Positions 61,161-64,000 of a stretch of 64,000 nt of DNA are shown piece by piece. The stretch's first letter is position 1. The number at the start of each line of letters is the position of its first letter. Origin of the DNA: an uncultured Agathobacter sp. (lineage in GTDB: Bacteria > Bacillota > Clostridia > Lachnospirales > Lachnospiraceae); assembly GCA_934359755.1 (NCBI GenBank), contig CAKRLV010000007.1:1-64000 (forward strand), read 5' to 3'. Made by a program: the position numbers and the translations under genes. The notes under the pieces are model-generated. The model did no database searches. It worked only from the letters and a program-made list of their open reading frames with translations, and had not been told where the DNA came from.

Positions 61161-61878
61161 GAGACTTGATGATCTAAATAGAAACGGATATGGAATAATA
61201 CAGGATCCAGGCAGATTCTGCTTTGGAATAGATGCTGTGCTTTTATCAGGTTTTGCAAATGTAAAAAAAGGTGAAAAAGCATTGGATCTTGGAACAGGAA
61301 CCGGAATAATCCCCATCCTGCTTGAAGCGAAGACGCAAGGCAGCTACTTTACAGGACTTGAAATCCAGTCTGAGAGTGCTGAGATGGCGCAGCGAAGTGT
61401 GAAGTACAATGGACTTGAAGAGAAAGTATCTATAGTTACAGGTGACATTAAGCGGGCATCGGAGATATTTGGAGTCGATTCATATGAGGTCATAACTACG
61501 AATCCCCCATATATGATAGGTCAGCACGGAATAAAAAATCCCGATGATGCAAAAGCAATAGCCAGACATGAGATACTTTGCAGTCTCGATGACATATTAA
61601 GGGAGAGTGCGAGAATACTCAAGCCATCGGGCCGCTTTTACATGGTGCATCGTCCATTCCGGCTGGCAGAGATTTTCTCGAAGATGACAGAGTACCATAT
61701 AGAGCCAAAACGCATGCGGCTAGTATATCCATATGTGGATAAAGAGCCAAACATGGTTTTGATAGAGGGACATCGCGGTGGAAAAAGCCGCCTGACAGTG
61801 GAAAAACCTCTTATTGTATACAAAGAGCCAAATGTATACACAGACGAGATTTATGAAATATATGGTATGAATAATTGA
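61120..61878 (+). CDS. tRNA1(Val) (adenine-N6)-methyltransferase, TrmN6/YabB-like
   Basis: About 252 residues if ATG 61120 is used; 61126 is also possible, and both lie inside the end of yaaT. ERLDDLNRNGYGIIQDPGRF begins the conserved domain, followed by the SAM site LDLGTGTGIIPILLEAKTQG and the adenine-N6 motif TTNPPYMIGQHGIKN. It modifies A37 of tRNA. The longer open frame towards 60838 is created by the yaaT repeats and is not used. B. subtilis yabB holds the same place after yaaT and yabA. Confidence 0.88.
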   Translation: MAMENRSSLIRSHERLDDLNRNGYGIIQDPGRFCFGIDAVLLSGFANVKKGEKALDLGTGTGIIPILLEAKTQGSYFTGLEIQSESAEMAQRSVKYNGLEEKVSIVTGDIKRASEIFGVDSYEVITTNPPYMIGQHGIKNPDDAKAIARHEILCSLDDILRESARILKPSGRFYMVHRPFRLAEIFSKMTEYHIEPKRMRLVYPYVDKEPNMVLIEGHRGGKSRLTVEKPLIVYKEPNVYTDEIYEIYGMNN

Positions 61879-61890
61879 AATAGTAACAGA

Positions 61891-62005
61891 GTTAACAGAT
61901 ATAATAGTTATCAGGTAACTATTCAGTACAGAACAGGAAGCTGATTCTAATGCGCTTGCGGCTCGCAACCGTGAAGGTACTGAACAGTTGCGTTAACAGA
62001 TATAA
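61891..62005. repeat. palindromic repeat element flanked by 14-bp direct repeats
   Basis: GTTAACAGATATAA occurs at 61891-61904 and 61992-62005. Between them ACTATTCAGTAC (61918-61929) and GTACTGAACAGT (61977-61988) form inverted arms with one mismatch, and CTTGCGG...CTCGCAA gives an inner hairpin. It lies between trmN6 and lgt, which are otherwise expected to be close. It may be an interspersed repeat with target duplication. Confidence 0.55.
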
Positions 62006-62029
62006 AAGAATAACAAGGATGGAAATAAA

Positions 62030-62809
62030 ATGTTTAATGATATTCACATAGGGCCAATTACATTTCACATGTATGGACTAATGATAGCGATAGGCTTTGT
62101 ATCGGCACTATTTGTGGCAATACATCGAGGAAAGAAAAAAGGACTCGACGAAGATATATTTTATGGAATTTTCTACTGTGCAATTATTGGAGGTGCATTA
62201 GGCTGTCGTCTTTTGTACTACATCGTAGAGATTCCACATATCATACAGGACGTATCAATACTTTGGAATTTTAAAGTCGGATATGTAGTATATGGTGGGA
62301 TAATCGGCGGAATAGTCGCAAGTTTTATCTACTGTAGATTCAAGAAAGCAGACTTCATGGAATACTTTGATATGGTAATGCCAGAGGTATCAATGGCACA
62401 GGGCTTTGGTCGTATCGGCTGCTTTTTTGCAGGCTGCTGTTATGGACGCCAGACAGATGCCTGGTACGGAATTACATTTAAGAACTCAAGTTTTGCACCT
62501 AATGGAGTAAGCCTTATACCAACTCAGCTTATTTCATCAGCAGGAGATTTTATATTTGCGGCATTGCTAATGCTATATGCATCCAGAAGCCCTAAAAAAG
62601 GAAGAGTTGCGGCAGCATACATGATACTTTATGGCATAGGCAGATTCCTTATAGAGTTCTTAAGAGACGATTACAGAGGCAGTGTAGGAATTTTATCGAC
62701 ATCCCAGTTTATATCAATCGGAATAATCGCAGCAGGAATATTAATGTATGTATTAGTGGGCAGAAAAAAGAGCGATACATCAGAGTCAGTGCAGGATCAG
62801 GAGGCATGA
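62030..62809 (+). CDS. lgt: prolipoprotein diacylglyceryl transferase
   Basis: 259 residues with seven helices. It transfers diacylglycerol from phosphatidylglycerol to the lipobox Cys of prolipoproteins, including the binding proteins encoded in this window. Signature HMYGLMIAIGF near the start (catalytic HxxG), QGFGRIGCFFAGCCYGRQT (Lgt signature, conserved Arg) and YGIGRFLIEFLRDDYRG near the end are all present. It overlaps rsmI by one or four bases. Confidence 0.95.
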   Translation: MFNDIHIGPITFHMYGLMIAIGFVSALFVAIHRGKKKGLDEDIFYGIFYCAIIGGALGCRLLYYIVEIPHIIQDVSILWNFKVGYVVYGGIIGGIVASFIYCRFKKADFMEYFDMVMPEVSMAQGFGRIGCFFAGCCYGRQTDAWYGITFKNSSFAPNGVSLIPTQLISSAGDFIFAALLMLYASRSPKKGRVAAAYMILYGIGRFLIEFLRDDYRGSVGILSTSQFISIGIIAAGILMYVLVGRKKSDTSESVQDQEA

Positions 62810-63651
62810 TGTCAGGAACATTATATTTGTGTGCCACTCCAATAGGAAATCTCGAGGATATTACTTTTAGAGTGCTTCGTACGCTAAAAGAAGTAGATCT
62901 GATTGCAGCGGAGGACACAAGAAATTCAATAAAATTGCTCAATCACTTTGAAATTAAGACACCAATGACAAGCTATCATGAATTTAACAAGATAGAAAAA
63001 GCATATCAGCTGGTGGATAAATTAAAATCCGGAATGAATATTGCACTCATAACAGATGCAGGAACGCCTGGAATATCAGACCCAGGTGAGGATATTGTAA
63101 GAATATGCTATGAGGAAGGTGTGCCAGTTACATCGCTTCCAGGTGCAGCAGCATGTATTACTGCGCTTACTATGTCGGGCCGCCCAACAAGACGATTCGC
63201 TTTTGAGGCATTCCTTCCCAGAGACAAGAAGGAGCGTGCGGACGTTATCGAAGAACTAAAGAATGAGACCCGTACTATCATAATCTATGAGGCGCCGCAT
63301 CATCTTATAAAGACTGTCACAGAGCTCTATGAAGCACTAGGAGACAGAGAACTTACTGTGTGCAGGGAGCTTACCAAGAAGCATGAGAACAAAATGCAGA
63401 CAACGTTCAGCCAGCTGCTTGAATACTCCAGGGAGAATGAGCCAAGAGGCGAATATGTCCTTATCATATGTGGAAGAAGCAGAGATGAGATGAAAAAGGA
63501 GCAGCAAAAAAGCTGGGAGGCGATGAGCATAGAGGAGCATATGCAGATATATGAGTCCCAGGGAATTGACCACAAGGATGCAATGAAGCGTGTGGCCAAA
63601 GACCGTGGTGTGAGCAAAAGAGATATTTATCAGGCATTACTTAAAAGCTAA
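62809..63651 (+). CDS. rsmI: 16S rRNA (cytidine-1402-2'-O)-methyltransferase
   Basis: 280 residues from ATG 62809 (AGGAGG four bases upstream; the ATG at 62806 is only one base away). It methylates the ribose of C1402 in the decoding centre. SAM-binding tetrapyrrole-methylase fold: TLYLCATPIGNLEDITFRVL, AAEDTRNSIKLLNHF, LITDAGTPGISDPGEDIV, SLPGAAACITALTMSG and FEAFLPRDKKER are canonical. It ends the yaaO-rsmI block (yabC in B. subtilis). Confidence 0.95.
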   Translation: MSGTLYLCATPIGNLEDITFRVLRTLKEVDLIAAEDTRNSIKLLNHFEIKTPMTSYHEFNKIEKAYQLVDKLKSGMNIALITDAGTPGISDPGEDIVRICYEEGVPVTSLPGAAACITALTMSGRPTRRFAFEAFLPRDKKERADVIEELKNETRTIIIYEAPHHLIKTVTELYEALGDRELTVCRELTKKHENKMQTTFSQLLEYSRENEPRGEYVLIICGRSRDEMKKEQQKSWEAMSIEEHMQIYESQGIDHKDAMKRVAKDRGVSKRDIYQALLKS

Positions 63652-64000
63652 TCGACACTGTAATCCTTAAGATACTTTTCAACAATATCAAAGGGTGCAG
63701 GCCCAATCTTAAGAATTGCCTCATGAAAAGCCATTGATGTCATGTCAGTGGCTTTTAAATTTTTGAACTTTAAGTAGCCCACATAGTATTTCAGATAATT
63801 TCCAGGTTCGGATATAATATAGTCCATGATATTTTCAATCGCCTCATCATCAGTAATACCGAAATCATTCCAGAACTCACACATATCCTTGAAATTCCAG
63901 CCAAGATAGTGAATTCCAATATCGGAAGAGGCGTAAAGACTCAGAGTAAGATCCTGATTATTCTGGAGAAAAGCGGCGACATCATCATCAAGTCCGGCAT
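63648..64000 (-). CDS. C-terminal part of a DUF885 protein, cut by the window edge
   Basis: The minus-strand frame is open from the right edge to a stop at 63648-63650 (117 codons). LTLSLYASSDIGIHYLGWNF, then MCEFWNDFGITDDEAIENIM, EPGNYLKYYVGYLKFKNLK and the end GPAPFDIVEKYLKDYSVD match the C-terminus of DUF885 proteins, secreted or lipid-anchored metallopeptidase-like enzymes. The active-site region is outside the window. It converges with rsmI, overlapping by three bases. Confidence 0.8.
   Translation of the reverse strand, partial: AGLDDDVAAFLQNNQDLTLSLYASSDIGIHYLGWNFKDMCEFWNDFGITDDEAIENIMDYIISEPGNYLKYYVGYLKFKNLKATDMTSMAFHEAILKIGPAPFDIVEKYLKDYSVD

Overview
The window is a low-GC stretch of a Firmicutes chromosome, most likely from a Clostridia member of the family Lachnospiraceae (relatives of Eubacterium/Agathobacter/Roseburia/Lachnospira). 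This rests on strong AGGAGG-type ribosome binding sites, BspA-like and GLUG-repeat surface proteins, a tripeptidase T, Firmicute gene order from a yaaO-like decarboxylase to rsmI, and family-typical small genes (DUF1848, DUF3990, DUF3137). The species is an inference; nothing here fixes it.

Layout. 1-500: scar of a mobile element (3' half of a tRNA-Arg(CCU), terminator, broken HxlR regulator). 786-3232: diguanylate cyclase overlapping a MATE pump. 3409-8127: giant surface protein with an FMN-binding domain, GLUG repeats and a BspA-like tail. 8235-14069: accessory and decayed genes (LytTR pair, GDSL remnant, MerR-TipAS regulator, deleted ornithine carbamoyltransferase gene, DUF1848, hipBA-like pair, Fic remnant). 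14227-17216: ABC/FtsX exporter. 17400-20811: two NifI-type PII proteins with a NitT/TauT-type ABC importer. 20953-25303: lantibiotic-immunity-type ABC (LanFEG) with its two-component system. 25310-31596: phosphonate uptake and cleavage (DeoR regulator, phnX, iron alcohol dehydrogenase, phnD, phnC and two phnE genes).

31667-35817: toxin-antitoxin-like genes (DUF3990 pair, MntA/HepT), an XRE regulator and a second MATE pump. 36024-38846: second BspA-like surface protein. 38985-43806 (minus): cluster of three DUF3137 paralogues, a truncated LemA and small membrane or lipoproteins. 43934-47248: signal peptidase remnant, a glycolipid pair (PlsY-like and MGDG-synthase-like), an acetyltransferase remnant, then a type III (RNA-protein) toxin-antitoxin locus with three 45-bp antitoxin RNA repeats and a decayed ToxN/AbiQ-type toxin.

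47378-48997: membrane coiled-coil protein carrying three FliM-like C-terminal motifs. 49105-53990: housekeeping genes (pepT, tRNA-Lys, trmB, D,D-carboxypeptidase) separated by two MITE-like inverted-repeat elements. 54015-56190: an unknown protein and an AbiE-like pair. 56203-63651: the conserved Firmicute block (decarboxylase, guanylate kinase, yaaR, holB, yaaT, trmN6, lgt, rsmI). The right edge holds the end of a DUF885 protein.

The best candidates for a second look are the type III toxin-antitoxin locus, the FliM-like-motif membrane protein, the PII-linked importer, the phosphonate operon with an alcohol dehydrogenase but no nearby phnW, and the unusually dense set of toxin-antitoxin modules and gene remnants.
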